This document shows, piece after piece, positions 25,554 to 32,844 of a DNA stretch of 33,083 nt. Source of the stretch: Alteromonas profundi (GTDB lineage Bacteria > Pseudomonadota > Gammaproteobacteria > Enterobacterales > Alteromonadaceae). The DNA is taken from positions 1 to 33,083 of the forward strand of contig NZ_JAAAWN010000033.1 in assembly GCF_010500865.1 (NCBI RefSeq). The letters run 5' to 3'. A program made the position numbers and the translations under genes. Numbering within the stretch: position 1 is the stretch's first letter; every line of letters starts with the position of its first letter. The notes beneath the pieces are model-generated. The model saw nothing but the letters and a program-made list of their open reading frames with translations, had not been told where the DNA came from and made no database searches.

Positions 25554-26068
25554 AGACGTGCTTCATACTGAGCTAGCAAGCGTTCGAAGCCTTTTACCTT
25601 TCCTAGCATCACCTTTGCTAGCTCTCGCGTTTGTTGATATTGGGACTTGATATCGTCTGCTAATTCAGGCATTTCGTTTACCCATTCAGCATATGCTTCG
25701 GTTTCACCAATACTTGTTAACATTTCAGCCTTGTATGACCTTATTTTTTCTTTCAGTTTACTTATGATGTGCTCATAACTTTTACTTTCTAATGGGGGAT
25801 GTTTTTGCACTTTATTAGTGGTTTTCTCATGGTCTGACCAACAGAAAATGATGGCTTTTTGATTGTTTGTCGTTAATGTCTTTATAACTCCTTGTCTTTC
25901 CAGAGCTTTGAGGTGGCGATAAACGAACTGTGTGGCGTTTTTCTTTTTGTCAAATAACGTTACGTGAATCTGTAAAAGATGTCTCGTGACATCTGTAACT
26001 GTAAATGTTTCCAATGATGTTGAACGAATAAAACTCTGTATATCAATGTCATACTGCTTCTTTGGCAT
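25550..26068 (-). CDS. Winged-helix protein with coiled coil, partner of the helicase
   Basis: A 172-residue protein. Residues about 8-75 form a winged helix-turn-helix (FTVTDVTRHLLQI, NATQFVYRHLKALERQGVIK); after a linker the rest is a long coiled-coil helix (about 95-170). It is the first gene of the minus-strand operon, coupled to the helicase by a 4-nt overlap. No clear Shine-Dalgarno precedes the ATG. It probably serves as DNA-recognition or adaptor subunit of the helicase, or as a local regulator. I do not recognise a named family. Confidence 0.7.
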   Translation of the reverse strand: MPKKQYDIDIQSFIRSTSLETFTVTDVTRHLLQIHVTLFDKKKNATQFVYRHLKALERQGVIKTLTTNNQKAIIFCWSDHEKTTNKVQKHPPLESKSYEHIISKLKEKIRSYKAEMLTSIGETEAYAEWVNEMPELADDIKSQYQQTRELAKVMLGKVKGFERLLAQYEARL

Positions 26069-26076
26069 TGAGGTAT

Positions 26077-26139
26077 GTCTCTTATAAAAATCTTCGTCTC
26101 GAATTTCGCGACAGTCTACTTCGTCTCTATCATCGAGAC
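26077..26139. promoter_or_regulatory. GTCTC operator cluster between divergent genes
   Basis: Four copies of the same half-site lie in 63 bp: GTCTC at 26077, 26096 and 26123, and its complement GAGAC at 26135-26139. The last two form the inverted repeat GTCTC-TATCATC-GAGAC directly before the XRE start at 26141. CTTATAAAAATC lies between the first two and could be a promoter -10 region. This is a good candidate site for autoregulation and control of the helicase operon. Confidence 0.6.
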
Positions 26140-26140
26140 A

Positions 26141-26407
26141 ATGAAAACATCAGTTTATTCACCTCATTACGACAAACTTAGGCTGTGGTTAAAAGCACAT
26201 CGTGAGGATCGATCTCTTTCTTTACGAGATGTCTCGGAAAAATGGGGTAAGCATCATTCCATCTTAGGAAAGATTGAACAAGCAAGACGAAAAATAGAGC
26301 TCGTGGAATTTATTGAGTTGTGCCAAATTCTTGAGGTGGACCCGCTAGAGGGGCTTTCAGTCATAATGAAGTCGATGAATAGGAATCACAAAACTTCGAA
26401 GTCATGA
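26141..26407 (+). CDS. XRE-family helix-turn-helix regulator
   Basis: An 88-residue protein with an XRE/Cro-type helix-turn-helix: LRLWLKAHREDRSLSLRDVS, KWGKHHSILGKIEQARRKIE and FIELCQILEVDPLEGL. The start at 26141 was preferred to 26075 because it begins just before the domain and leaves the operator cluster outside the coding sequence. The Shine-Dalgarno (GAGA) is weak and close. It is divergent from the winged-helix/helicase operon with only 72 bp between starts, so it probably represses that operon and itself through the GTCTC sites. Confidence 0.8.
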   Translation: MKTSVYSPHYDKLRLWLKAHREDRSLSLRDVSEKWGKHHSILGKIEQARRKIELVEFIELCQILEVDPLEGLSVIMKSMNRNHKTSKS

Positions 26408-26848
26408 ACGTTCCTGCTACCAATCAACATTTCATAGCTCGGTAGCTTTGACTTCTTACCCTACAGCTAATCAGTATGCTTACGTTTGATAGAAGTTCTG
26501 TGTTCATATCCATCGTGCAGGTATGCAATCTCTTATTACAGAATTAAGTGCTTAGATGACTATTTGGAAAAGGGTTTGTTACCGATTGATAAAGAACACG
26601 TATTAGACTACTTATTTCATCGATAGATTACCCATTAGAGGTAGTGTTGCTTCATTTCGAAGGGTGTTCTGAAATCAGTTTTCTTTGTTGAATTAATCGC
26701 TCAATAATTTTATTGCTAATAGGTTCAAGCGAATTAGCTGGTATTCTTTTGGGCATATTAGTCTCAACGAGTAGCCGTCGACTATTTTCGTATACTCTTG
26801 GTGAATTAACTCCTGCAACCTATTTATCTTCAAACTCCAAGGTTGAGT
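26408..26848. other. 441-bp region with gene remnants
   Basis: No complete gene is supported. A short plus frame near 26555-26626 reads DDYLEKGLLPIDKEHVLDYL then stops, with protein-like composition but no start. On the minus strand a 34-codon frame (26756-26652) starts MPKRIPANSLEPISNKIIER; its upstream extension VAGVNSPRVYENSRRLLVE begins right after a stop. Both look like pieces of decayed genes. The sequence is AT-rich with no strong hairpin. Confidence 0.45.
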
Positions 26849-27517
26849 CTAAAAATGTTCATCAGAGGATATAATGTCGTTTGCTAATAACGCCTCTTCG
26901 ATTGCTGACAGCAACGATGACTCATTATTCATACTTCCATTTGCTCTAATACGGTCGAGAATACGAAGGGCCGCTATTTTAGATGTAGTAGGTAGCATCG
27001 AACGCTCTCTACTTGGCTCGTTGGCGTCCCTATTCATAATTGACCTATCAGACTCTTCTTTTAGACGCTGTGCTTCTTCTTTGGTATTTGCAACAACATC
27101 GAAAATATTATCAAACTTGAGGTTGGCTTGTATTTCAGGCTGTCCTTCTCTTTCTTTTACTACTTCTAGTAACTCAGCATCCTCTTCGAGGTTCTCGGAA
27201 GCGTGCTCGTCATAATCACAATCTACGGAGCCAAACTCAAGGCCAACTGGACCTCCGAGCGCCCCGTGCAGCCCTCTTTTTTTGCACCAAGCAATGGCTA
27301 TTCTATCCATGATATCTGCCGGAATATCGACAGACAATTGAGAAAATGCATCATCACCAGTGTGCCCTTGGGTAACATTAAAAGAATTAGGAAAGTCGAT
27401 AATAAGTTGTGCCGGATTTGTATTGTCACTTGGGTTGATATCACTGCCTTTAGCAGGAAATTCCTGATGTAAGCTATGGTCATCGCCACTAAAAATCCAG
27501 TCGGTTCTAGTCATCAT
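26849..27517 (-). CDS. Acidic protein of unknown function
   Basis: A 222-residue acidic soluble protein. A middle motif reads WCKKRGLHGALGGPVGLEFG, followed by strongly acidic stretches (ENLEEDAELLEVV) and a helical C-terminus. I recognise no family. AGGA upstream of the ATG supports the start; a second ATG follows immediately. It stands alone on the minus strand, divergent from the HNH nuclease gene, with a 187-bp shared upstream region. Its acidity might suit an inhibitor or immunity function, but nothing in the sequence proves it. Confidence 0.55.
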   Translation of the reverse strand: MMTRTDWIFSGDDHSLHQEFPAKGSDINPSDNTNPAQLIIDFPNSFNVTQGHTGDDAFSQLSVDIPADIMDRIAIAWCKKRGLHGALGGPVGLEFGSVDCDYDEHASENLEEDAELLEVVKEREGQPEIQANLKFDNIFDVVANTKEEAQRLKEESDRSIMNRDANEPSRERSMLPTTSKIAALRILDRIRANGSMNNESSLLSAIEEALLANDIISSDEHF

Positions 27518-27704
27518 AAATCCTATTCAAAATTTCGATTGGAAAGCAATCGTAGTGTGTATTCAGTCTTAGCAAGTTTAAGTATATATGAATGCGTGAC
27601 GTCGATAAACGGCGGACGATACGCGAGTTATATATCCTTTTCAAAGGTGATACTAGTCGCTATCCTTGGCATTATTTGGGAGTTATTAAAGCTTAAAAGC
27701 AATT

Positions 27705-28466
27705 ATGAATAGCAATACACTTATACTCTTTCTGCTGAGTTTCTCCATATTGTCATGCGGGTTACCCAATGATGTTTATGCTCAAGTAAAGAAAAGCACA
27801 TTTGGCATATGTCATGACACGTCAAGTGCATCCTATAATCGAACCAAGAATTTTGAAGCGTTTAGTACGATTGAAGCCTGCCTTGAAAGCGGTGGCCGAT
27901 TACCCAAAGCAACATCGGCATATCAACAAGCTGAAAAGGAGGCGCAAAGGGAAGGTAGATCCTTCACCTCTGACTACGATAGAGCCGATTGGCCCCATTG
28001 GATTGATGATGATAGTGACTGTCAGAACACGCGTCACGAAACGTTGATATCAACATCTAACATTCCTGTCGAGTTTAAAACAGATAAAGGTTGTCAAGTT
28101 GCCGTCGGAGAATGGTATGACCCGTATTCAGGCGACATATTCACCGATTCTACCGCGCTTGACCTTGACCACATTGTTCCGCTCAAGTTTGCACATGGCC
28201 ATGGTGGCGATAAATGGTCCCGCGACAAACGTCAGACATTTGCAAATGATTCTGAAAACCTTTTATTAGTCAAAGCATCGCTTAATCGACAAAAAGGTGC
28301 CAAAGGTTTAGATGAGTGGTTACCACCAAATCATGCCTACCGGTGTGAATACATAGAGCGGTTTATGGGCGTCATCGAAAAATATGGTCTTCTACTTATA
28401 CCTAACGAGAAAAGAGTCATCAATAGAATGCAGAAAGCCTGTACAGGATTAGCCCATGAAGTATGA
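27705..28466 (+). CDS. Exported HNH/DUF1524-type nuclease
   Basis: A 253-residue protein with an N-terminal export signal (LILFLLSFSILSCGL); the Cys after ILS could be a lipobox, otherwise cleavage after VYA is likely. The C-terminal half carries an HNH/DUF1524-like nuclease core: ALDLDHIVPLKFAHGHGGD (D153, D155, H156), then NDSENLLLVKASLNRQKGAK, the Asn-rich second half, and GLDEWLPP. Such proteins are secreted or periplasmic nucleases related to the GmrSD nuclease domain. The Cys pairs (CHDTSS, CLESGG, DCQNT, GCQVA) agree with disulfides outside the cytoplasm. A small acidic protein follows after 107 bp. Its role could be nutrient scavenging, biofilm DNA degradation or attack on incoming DNA. 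Confidence 0.82.
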   Translation: MNSNTLILFLLSFSILSCGLPNDVYAQVKKSTFGICHDTSSASYNRTKNFEAFSTIEACLESGGRLPKATSAYQQAEKEAQREGRSFTSDYDRADWPHWIDDDSDCQNTRHETLISTSNIPVEFKTDKGCQVAVGEWYDPYSGDIFTDSTALDLDHIVPLKFAHGHGGDKWSRDKRQTFANDSENLLLVKASLNRQKGAKGLDEWLPPNHAYRCEYIERFMGVIEKYGLLLIPNEKRVINRMQKACTGLAHEV

Positions 28467-28573
28467 CGGAAAAGTCAATGCACAAAATTGAACATCTGTG
28501 CGCTAGTCCAGTTACGTCATAGAAGAAAGTCAGTTAGATTTATCCGTATCGCTATCACAAATCGGTTTTTGAC

Positions 28574-28837
28574 ATGGAATGCACATACACTGGTAAAGTA
28601 AAAACTATTGTTGCCGACACCTACCTCGCTTATACCTCTGATATAGACGGAGCAGAGGCGTTTAGACGTTTCGTTTCAAGAACAGAGCCTCTTATTGATG
28701 TTCGGAGAGACCCAAGGTTTTCAGCGTTTACAGATGAAGAGCTCATTGATGAAATGGTCTTGCTAGAGGAAGATATACTTATTGTAATAAGAGGACATGT
28801 GCAGAAAGATTCTCATCTACAGCTTGAATGTAAATAA
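28574..28837 (+). CDS. Small acidic protein, unknown function
   Basis: An 87-residue acidic protein with a strand-like N-terminus (CTYTGKVKTIVADTYLAYTS), a basic middle (VRRDPRF) and an acidic helix (TDEELIDEMVLLEEDILIVI). No family is recognised and the Shine-Dalgarno is poor. It lies 107 bp after the exported nuclease on the same strand. A cognate inhibitor is conceivable from its charge, but it has no signal peptide and the nuclease appears exported, which argues against simple periplasmic immunity. Confidence 0.45.
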   Translation: MECTYTGKVKTIVADTYLAYTSDIDGAEAFRRFVSRTEPLIDVRRDPRFSAFTDEELIDEMVLLEEDILIVIRGHVQKDSHLQLECK

Positions 28838-29063
28838 ACCGATGTTTAGTAACGTTGATAGGTATATTAAAGACAAAAGCGCAGAATTTCTTTAAAGGGC
28901 CAAAAGGATACTCTGTGAAATGGTGGTCTGCCGCGTACGTATTGCTGCCGCTCAGGGTGCCGCTTTGAGCGTCGATTCGCTTTATTTTCTCACTAACCAG
29001 TTTTGTGAACGCCTAAGTGTATGACTTGGTGGCGTAAAGCTGTACTATTCCAATAGTGATTCA

Positions 29064-29093
29064 TTTATATGCGAACTATGGTTCGCATATAAA
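29064..29093. repeat. 13-bp perfect inverted repeat with 4-nt loop
   Basis: TTTATATGCGAAC (29064-29076), loop TATG, GTTCGCATATAAA (29081-29093). A further GTTCGCA occurs at 29097-29103 as a half-site. This is the strongest palindrome in the window, lying far from any start codon, and could be an operator, a cruciform recombination site or a bidirectional terminator. Confidence 0.75.
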
Positions 29094-29184
29094 TAGGTTC
29101 GCAAAATATTAACTGTGATGCCAGCGCAGCCACAACATGGGATCGCGGGAGCAAGCCCAGTATGATAAAAATTAATATACGGTA

Positions 29185-29211
29185 CTTAGGGTCCGCATCA
29201 TTTAAATGTTA
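29185..29211 (+). repeat. 27-bp direct repeat, copy 1 (cassette junction)
   Basis: CTTAGGG-T-CCGCATCATTTAAATGTTA matches 31203-31229 except for one base. Each copy ends 20-22 bp before the start codon of the following gene, as expected for the right end of an integron-type site. Confidence 0.8.
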
Positions 29212-29230
29212 GCAGTCAAGGAGGATAAAA

Positions 29231-29611
29231 TTGTACATCGTAGATTTTAATGATTCGTGTATCGATGAACTCGGAGAAAGTTTAGATAGCGGTCCTATCA
29301 TCAAACTCAAAGAGGAAAATGATGGTATCCATGAAGTATTCTCGATTAAAAAGCAGCTTATAGCCCGAAACGGTGGATACAGTTTTCATATATACGCAAA
29401 AGAACACCCACCACCTCATTTTCACGTAAAGTATGGCGAAGAAGAAAATAGTTTCTCTTTGTTGGACGCATCTCCTCTTCACCCAAACAACGGATTGAGA
29501 AAGTATTTTAAAAATATTAAAAAGTGGCATTCAAAGAATAAAGAAAAACTAGTGACCGCATGGAACAGCTCAAGACCAACAAACTGCCCTGTAGGAACAT
29601 ATGACTGCTAA
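29231..29611 (+). CDS. DUF4160 domain protein
   Basis: A 126-residue protein whose C-terminal part (about 55-122) is DUF4160: YSFHIYAKEHPPPHFHVKYG (the H-P-P-P-H-F-H-V-x-Y-G signature), then LRKYFKNIKKWHSKNKEKL and TAWN. The N-terminal 50 residues are an added acidic segment. The TTG start is supported by a perfect AAGGAGG (29218-29224) 6 nt upstream. DUF4160 genes are common single-gene integron cassettes and toxin-antitoxin-type partners; the function is unknown. The stop codon lies inside the left end of an attC-like site. Confidence 0.82.
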   Translation: MYIVDFNDSCIDELGESLDSGPIIKLKEENDGIHEVFSIKKQLIARNGGYSFHIYAKEHPPPHFHVKYGEEENSFSLLDASPLHPNNGLRKYFKNIKKWHSKNKEKLVTAWNSSRPTNCPVGTYDC

Positions 29612-29711
29612 CAAAACGCTATTGTCACTCACTGTAGTTCGCTGGGACGCAAACACGGGGCCGCTTCGCGATTATAGCCCCGTGCCTACGCCCCAAAGCT
29701 TAAAGTTAGGT
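29606..29711 (+). repeat. attC-like site after DUF4160
   Basis: The site runs from GCTAACAAAACGC, overlapping the stop at 29609-29611, to AAAGTTAGGT at 29702-29711, whose GTTAGGT fits the GTTRRRY consensus. The inner part folds as CACGGGGC (29654-29661) with GCCCCGTG (29677-29684). Length (about 105 bp), symmetry and position (35 bp before the next start) are those of an integron cassette site. Confidence 0.65.
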
Positions 29712-29745
29712 TCTCGCAGCCCCTCAAATAATCAAGGATTCGGAA

Positions 29746-31185
29746 ATGGGAAAAATAAAAAATCCAGCCACGATTTCGAGTGAATTCGGTGTAGATGTTG
29801 CCGTTCTGGACAAGCTTGGAGTTGTAAACGTGCTGCTGAATACCGATACATTGGTCTTTATAGATCCACTGTTATTGAAAGGAAGTGCTCATAAGGAGAT
29901 TAGTGCTGGGGCTTATCAATCATATAGGGAGCGCTTTGAAAAAATCATCAAGCTTTTGTCCGTATCTAAAGCTGTAGATGATGTTCCATGGCGTAATGCA
30001 AAAAGACTTTTCCGTTTCTCAGAAATTAGCTGGACTTGTTTGGGGTATGGCACAACCGTAAAGGGTTCAGGCTTTGGAAAGGATTTAATCTCTAGCACAC
30101 TTGATACTGCTTCTCAGATTGTCGCGCTTGGCGTGGATGATATAGACCTATTTATGGCTTTAGCTTTATTCGAGGAAGGTATTGGGCCTGATCGAATCAG
30201 TGATATGACAACCAACATTATTCTGTCTGACTTGATTTCATTCTCGGACAGAGTCAATAAAACACTAAAAATTCCGACGAAACAATTTAAAGTCGGAACC
30301 AATAACTATAACTTGGTAGTTAATCCGTATTCAGATCAGCCTTTAATATTTGTACCAAATGATATAGTACGTGATTTGCCAATTGCTTCTGATTGGAGTG
30401 ATATATCCAGCGTTGTCAGAGAAAATGAAGAACTTAGAGAACGGGTAAATGATCATGTCGGCGAAATCTGGGCAACAATGACCAAAAAGCAGAAGCAGAG
30501 ACTCAAAAAAGCTGCTCTCAGAAGTAAAGAAGCGTTCCAACAAGTAATGGATATGATTCGTGAAGTAGAACCTACGCCATATGACTTTAAAAATGATAGA
30601 AATGGTGAGTCATTTTGGACCGAATTACTAAACCAGATCCCGAGAGACTACCCCTACGACCTTTCTAGCTATGCCGATAGAAAGCTGAGCGCTGATGAAG
30701 TTGTAGAAGTAGTTAATAAAATACTAAACCAATTCCAAGATTTAATAGAGAACAAGGGGCTATGGAAAGAGCTTTGGGATGAGAATGGGAAGCCTAGAAA
30801 GGAGAAAGCATCTCAACGGCTTTTCTTTGCTGTTGCTTACAGTTATTGCAAGGCTAACAATATTGATTTAACTCCGGAAGCAGATTCGGGTAATGGACCT
30901 GTAGACTTTAAGCTTTCTCAGGGGTTCGATTCGAGATTAGTGGTCGAAGTTAAATTATCCAACAACGGTAGTTTGGTTCATGGATATGAAAAGCAATTAG
31001 AAATTTATAAAAAGGCTGATGACACTGATTTAGGTGTATTTCTAATTATCGACGTTGGTGGGATTGGTAAAAAATATGGTGCGGTGCAGAAAATAAGAAA
31101 TGACTTCATAAAAGAACATGGTAAAGCATCCGACATATGGTATGTCGATGGAAATCAAAAAGCGTCTGCAAGCAAAAGAACCTAA
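29746..31185 (+). CDS. Large protein with C-terminal PD-(D/E)XK nuclease signature
   Basis: A 479-residue soluble protein. The N-terminal 300 residues are helical with no recognised family (LFMALALFEEGIGPDRISDM is a notable conserved-looking stretch). The C-terminal 110 residues contain GPVDFKLS (D387) and LVVEVKLSNN (E401, K403), giving the D-x(n)-E-x-K arrangement of PD-(D/E)XK nucleases, followed by a helix with GYEKQLEIYKKADDTDLGVF, as in restriction-like enzymes. AAGGA (29734-29738) is 7 nt before the ATG. Gene and flanking sites form one cassette-like unit. A single-protein anti-phage nuclease is the most attractive idea; GMT islands are reported to carry such systems. Confidence 0.7.
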   Translation: MGKIKNPATISSEFGVDVAVLDKLGVVNVLLNTDTLVFIDPLLLKGSAHKEISAGAYQSYRERFEKIIKLLSVSKAVDDVPWRNAKRLFRFSEISWTCLGYGTTVKGSGFGKDLISSTLDTASQIVALGVDDIDLFMALALFEEGIGPDRISDMTTNIILSDLISFSDRVNKTLKIPTKQFKVGTNNYNLVVNPYSDQPLIFVPNDIVRDLPIASDWSDISSVVRENEELRERVNDHVGEIWATMTKKQKQRLKKAALRSKEAFQQVMDMIREVEPTPYDFKNDRNGESFWTELLNQIPRDYPYDLSSYADRKLSADEVVEVVNKILNQFQDLIENKGLWKELWDENGKPRKEKASQRLFFAVAYSYCKANNIDLTPEADSGNGPVDFKLSQGFDSRLVVEVKLSNNGSLVHGYEKQLEIYKKADDTDLGVFLIIDVGGIGKKYGAVQKIRNDFIKEHGKASDIWYVDGNQKASASKRT

Positions 31186-31202
31186 AAAATAAATATGCTG
31201 TT

Positions 31203-31229
31203 CTTAGGGGCCGCATCATTTAAATGTTA
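31203..31229 (+). repeat. 27-bp direct repeat, copy 2 (cassette junction)
   Basis: This differs by one base from 29185-29211. It begins 18 bp after the stop of the nuclease-like gene and ends 21 bp before the start at 31251. The end GTTATGA resembles the GTTATGC right end of Vibrio-type repeats. Confidence 0.75.
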
Positions 31230-31250
31230 TGAATCTTTGAGAGATCGAGC

Positions 31251-31550
31251 ATGAACTGGGAAGACACACTTATAAAAATACAAAATGATGTTCCTCCAGG
31301 TAAGGTGACCACTTACAAGGAAATTGCGCTATGGGCCTTTGGTAATCCCATGGGTACACAGGCCGTAACCGCTATGCTTAAAGCTGCCGTCAGCGCAGAG
31401 CCGACTAACGCCTTGTTAACTAATCGCGTTATTCCTGAGAGCGGAAAACTTGCCGACCCGAACGGTCAAGTGTCGCAGCTATTAGATGAGGGTGTCCCAA
31501 TGCATAATGGGGTAGTTGATATGAAACGCGCGAGCATTGTCAGGTTTTGA
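31251..31550 (+). CDS. Alkyltransferase-like (MGMT-family) protein without catalytic Cys
   Basis: A 99-residue single-domain protein of the MGMT/ATL family. WEDTLIKIQNDVPPGKVTTY contains the V-P-x-G-x-V-x-T-Y helix-turn-helix motif, but where active enzymes have PCHRV this one reads LLTNRVI, lacking both the acceptor Cys and its His. ATL proteins bind O6-alkylguanine and flag it for nucleotide excision repair instead of repairing it. The Thr/Asn at the Cys/His positions is unlike typical ATLs (usually Trp-His), so even lesion binding may differ. GAGAGA precedes the ATG. It forms a small unit between the 27-bp repeat and the attC-like site at 31559. Confidence 0.85.
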   Translation: MNWEDTLIKIQNDVPPGKVTTYKEIALWAFGNPMGTQAVTAMLKAAVSAEPTNALLTNRVIPESGKLADPNGQVSQLLDEGVPMHNGVVDMKRASIVRF

Positions 31551-31558
31551 GGCAAATT

Positions 31559-31632
31559 CATAACAAGACGTGCAAGCAAGGGCACTCCGTGCCGGGACGG
31601 CTTTACAGCCGCCCCTTCACTCAGCGTTGAAC
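31559..31632 (+). repeat. attC-like site after the ATL gene
   Basis: The site runs from ATAACAAGACG (31560-31570) to CAGCGTTGAAC (31622-31632); GTTGAAC fits GTTRRRY exactly. The inner fold is GGG-A-CGGCT, loop TTAC, AGCCGCCC: a stem with one bulged A, the extrahelical base that marks attC sites. The length is about 74 bp. Confidence 0.68.
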
Positions 31633-31634
31633 GT

Positions 31635-31781
31635 CTGCTGTTTGTCTTTTGGTGCCAGTCAGCTTAACTCGTGGGTCTTCAAAGTACGTAAACCGGACGT
31701 CTAAGATTCTTTCCTATGAAAACACAGATAATGGTTTTTCAGGGGAAACGGGTGTTACTATGAAGTCTCAACAATAAGCTG
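31635..31781 (+). repeat. Conserved leader, copy 2 (upstream of a HEPN-like gene)
   Basis: Homologous to 20974-21115. The mini-frame here (31716-31763) has 15 codons and, despite several indels, stays in the same frame as copy 1 (MKTQ-x-MVF-x-G-x-R). The hairpin TTTCCTATGAAAAC / GTTTTTCAGGGGAAA is kept although both arms differ from copy 1. Confidence 0.75.
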
Positions 31782-31806
31782 CTACACCTAAACGGAGTTT
31801 TGAGCA

Positions 31807-32778
31807 TTGCCAGAGATAGATGAACTAACTCGAAGTATTGAAGAGAGAATAACAAATATTTATGAACTTGAGGATTCTGTCAGAGGCTATATCAATACTA
31901 CGCGTTACCAAAATGATCTTTTAAAAGAGTCAGATAACTGGAACCAGATTTGTTGTTCATTAGATACGATTGGTGACACGCTCTATTCTCAGCAGGATTA
32001 CTTGAGTGCGAAATACCCTTCGAGCGATGGACTGAAATACATATTTACGTATGGTCTTCTCCAAGCTTTGTTTATTCAACAAGACGCAATGCGCCATTTA
32101 TCAGAAGCTTTCGGAATTGAGTTTCAACTAACCGACCGCCTCAAGGAAATTCGATCAATGCGCAATGCATCGATTGGTCACCCCACAAAGAATAAGACAA
32201 AGGGCTCTACTTACTACAACTATATTTCAAGAATAAGTCTCGGAAAACAAGGGTTTACCTTAATGCGAAGCTTTGATAAGGGGAACAATGAATTCATAGT
32301 TATAGAAATATACCCCATCATCGATGATCAATTAAAAGACATTGAATCTAGCTATAAAATACTTTCTGAAAAACTGGCTGATGCAGATAAAGTGAACCGT
32401 GACAAATACAAAGACAATTTACTTGCGGATATATTTCATTCGTCCATGAACTATACCATTAGCAAAGTTGCAGAGGGAATTCACTCTCCTCATGGCAATA
32501 ATGTCACATTCGCATTATCCATGCTGAACTCCATACAAAAGACCTATAGAAAATTTGAAGATGCATTGCAGGAGCGTGGAGATTTAAATGAATACATAAA
32601 ATATGACCTAGATGAATATAATAATGCACTTTCGAGACTGGAGAATTACTTGGGTCACAATGCGTCTGACCTGAGTGATAGCGATGCTCGAATCTACCTC
32701 TTTTATATTCGAGAACAACATAAGCATTTTGAGCAAATTGCTAAAGAAGTAGACGATGACTATCGAGAAAAGGTATAG
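31807..32778 (+). CDS. HEPN-like protein with R-x5-H motif
   Basis: A 323-residue, mostly helical protein. IRSMRNASIGHPTK carries Arg119-Asn120-x4-His125, an R-N-x(n)-H motif of HEPN ribonucleases, after a helix with GLLQALFIQQDAMRHLSEAF. The C-terminal half is a second helical region rich in charged residues, with DSDARIYLFYIREQHKHFEQ near the end. The TTG start at 31807 follows GGAG (31795-31798) at 8 nt. Its leader is shared with the HEPN-like gene at 21135. The gene is bounded by attC-like sites at both ends and may act alone as an infection-triggered RNase; this is inference. Confidence 0.7.
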   Translation: MPEIDELTRSIEERITNIYELEDSVRGYINTTRYQNDLLKESDNWNQICCSLDTIGDTLYSQQDYLSAKYPSSDGLKYIFTYGLLQALFIQQDAMRHLSEAFGIEFQLTDRLKEIRSMRNASIGHPTKNKTKGSTYYNYISRISLGKQGFTLMRSFDKGNNEFIVIEIYPIIDDQLKDIESSYKILSEKLADADKVNRDKYKDNLLADIFHSSMNYTISKVAEGIHSPHGNNVTFALSMLNSIQKTYRKFEDALQERGDLNEYIKYDLDEYNNALSRLENYLGHNASDLSDSDARIYLFYIREQHKHFEQIAKEVDDDYREKV

Positions 32779-32793
32779 CAAATTGATAAATGT

Positions 32794-32844
32794 CAACTTA
32801 CGGCCGGGCCTCCCTTCTGCTGGCCCATTATTGAGGCGTTGAAC
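32794..32844 (+). repeat. attC-like site after the HEPN-like gene
   Basis: Left end TGTCAACTTA, inner stem GGGCC (32806-32810) / GGCCC (32822-32826), right end GGCGTTGAAC; GTTGAAC (32838-32844) fits GTTRRRY and is identical to the right end at 31626-31632. At about 50 bp it is short for an attC. GTCCTTGTCTGAAGC follows, a motif variant also present at 23934. Confidence 0.5.

Larger units (their letters stand above)
28838..29230. other. 393-bp intergenic region ending in an attC-like segment
   Basis: No gene is seen. The region contains the perfect palindrome at 29064-29093. From about 29108 (TTAACTGTGATGCC...) to GTTAGC at 29208-29213 it has a fold-back CATGGG / CCCAGTATG and ends in the block CTTAGGGTCCGCATCATTTA, which recurs at 31203. 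This looks like the right end of a cassette site directly before the DUF4160 gene. Confidence 0.5.

Noticed and set aside
26874..27472. Plus-strand frames opposite the acidic 222-residue gene
   Set aside because: Ser-rich mirror translations typical of antisense to an acidic gene; the minus-strand gene has a ribosome-binding site.
29064..29103. Possible Xer dif-type site (TTCGCATAT)
   Set aside because: Only the XerC-like half resembles dif; no TTATGTTAAAT-type XerD arm with a 6-bp spacer is present.
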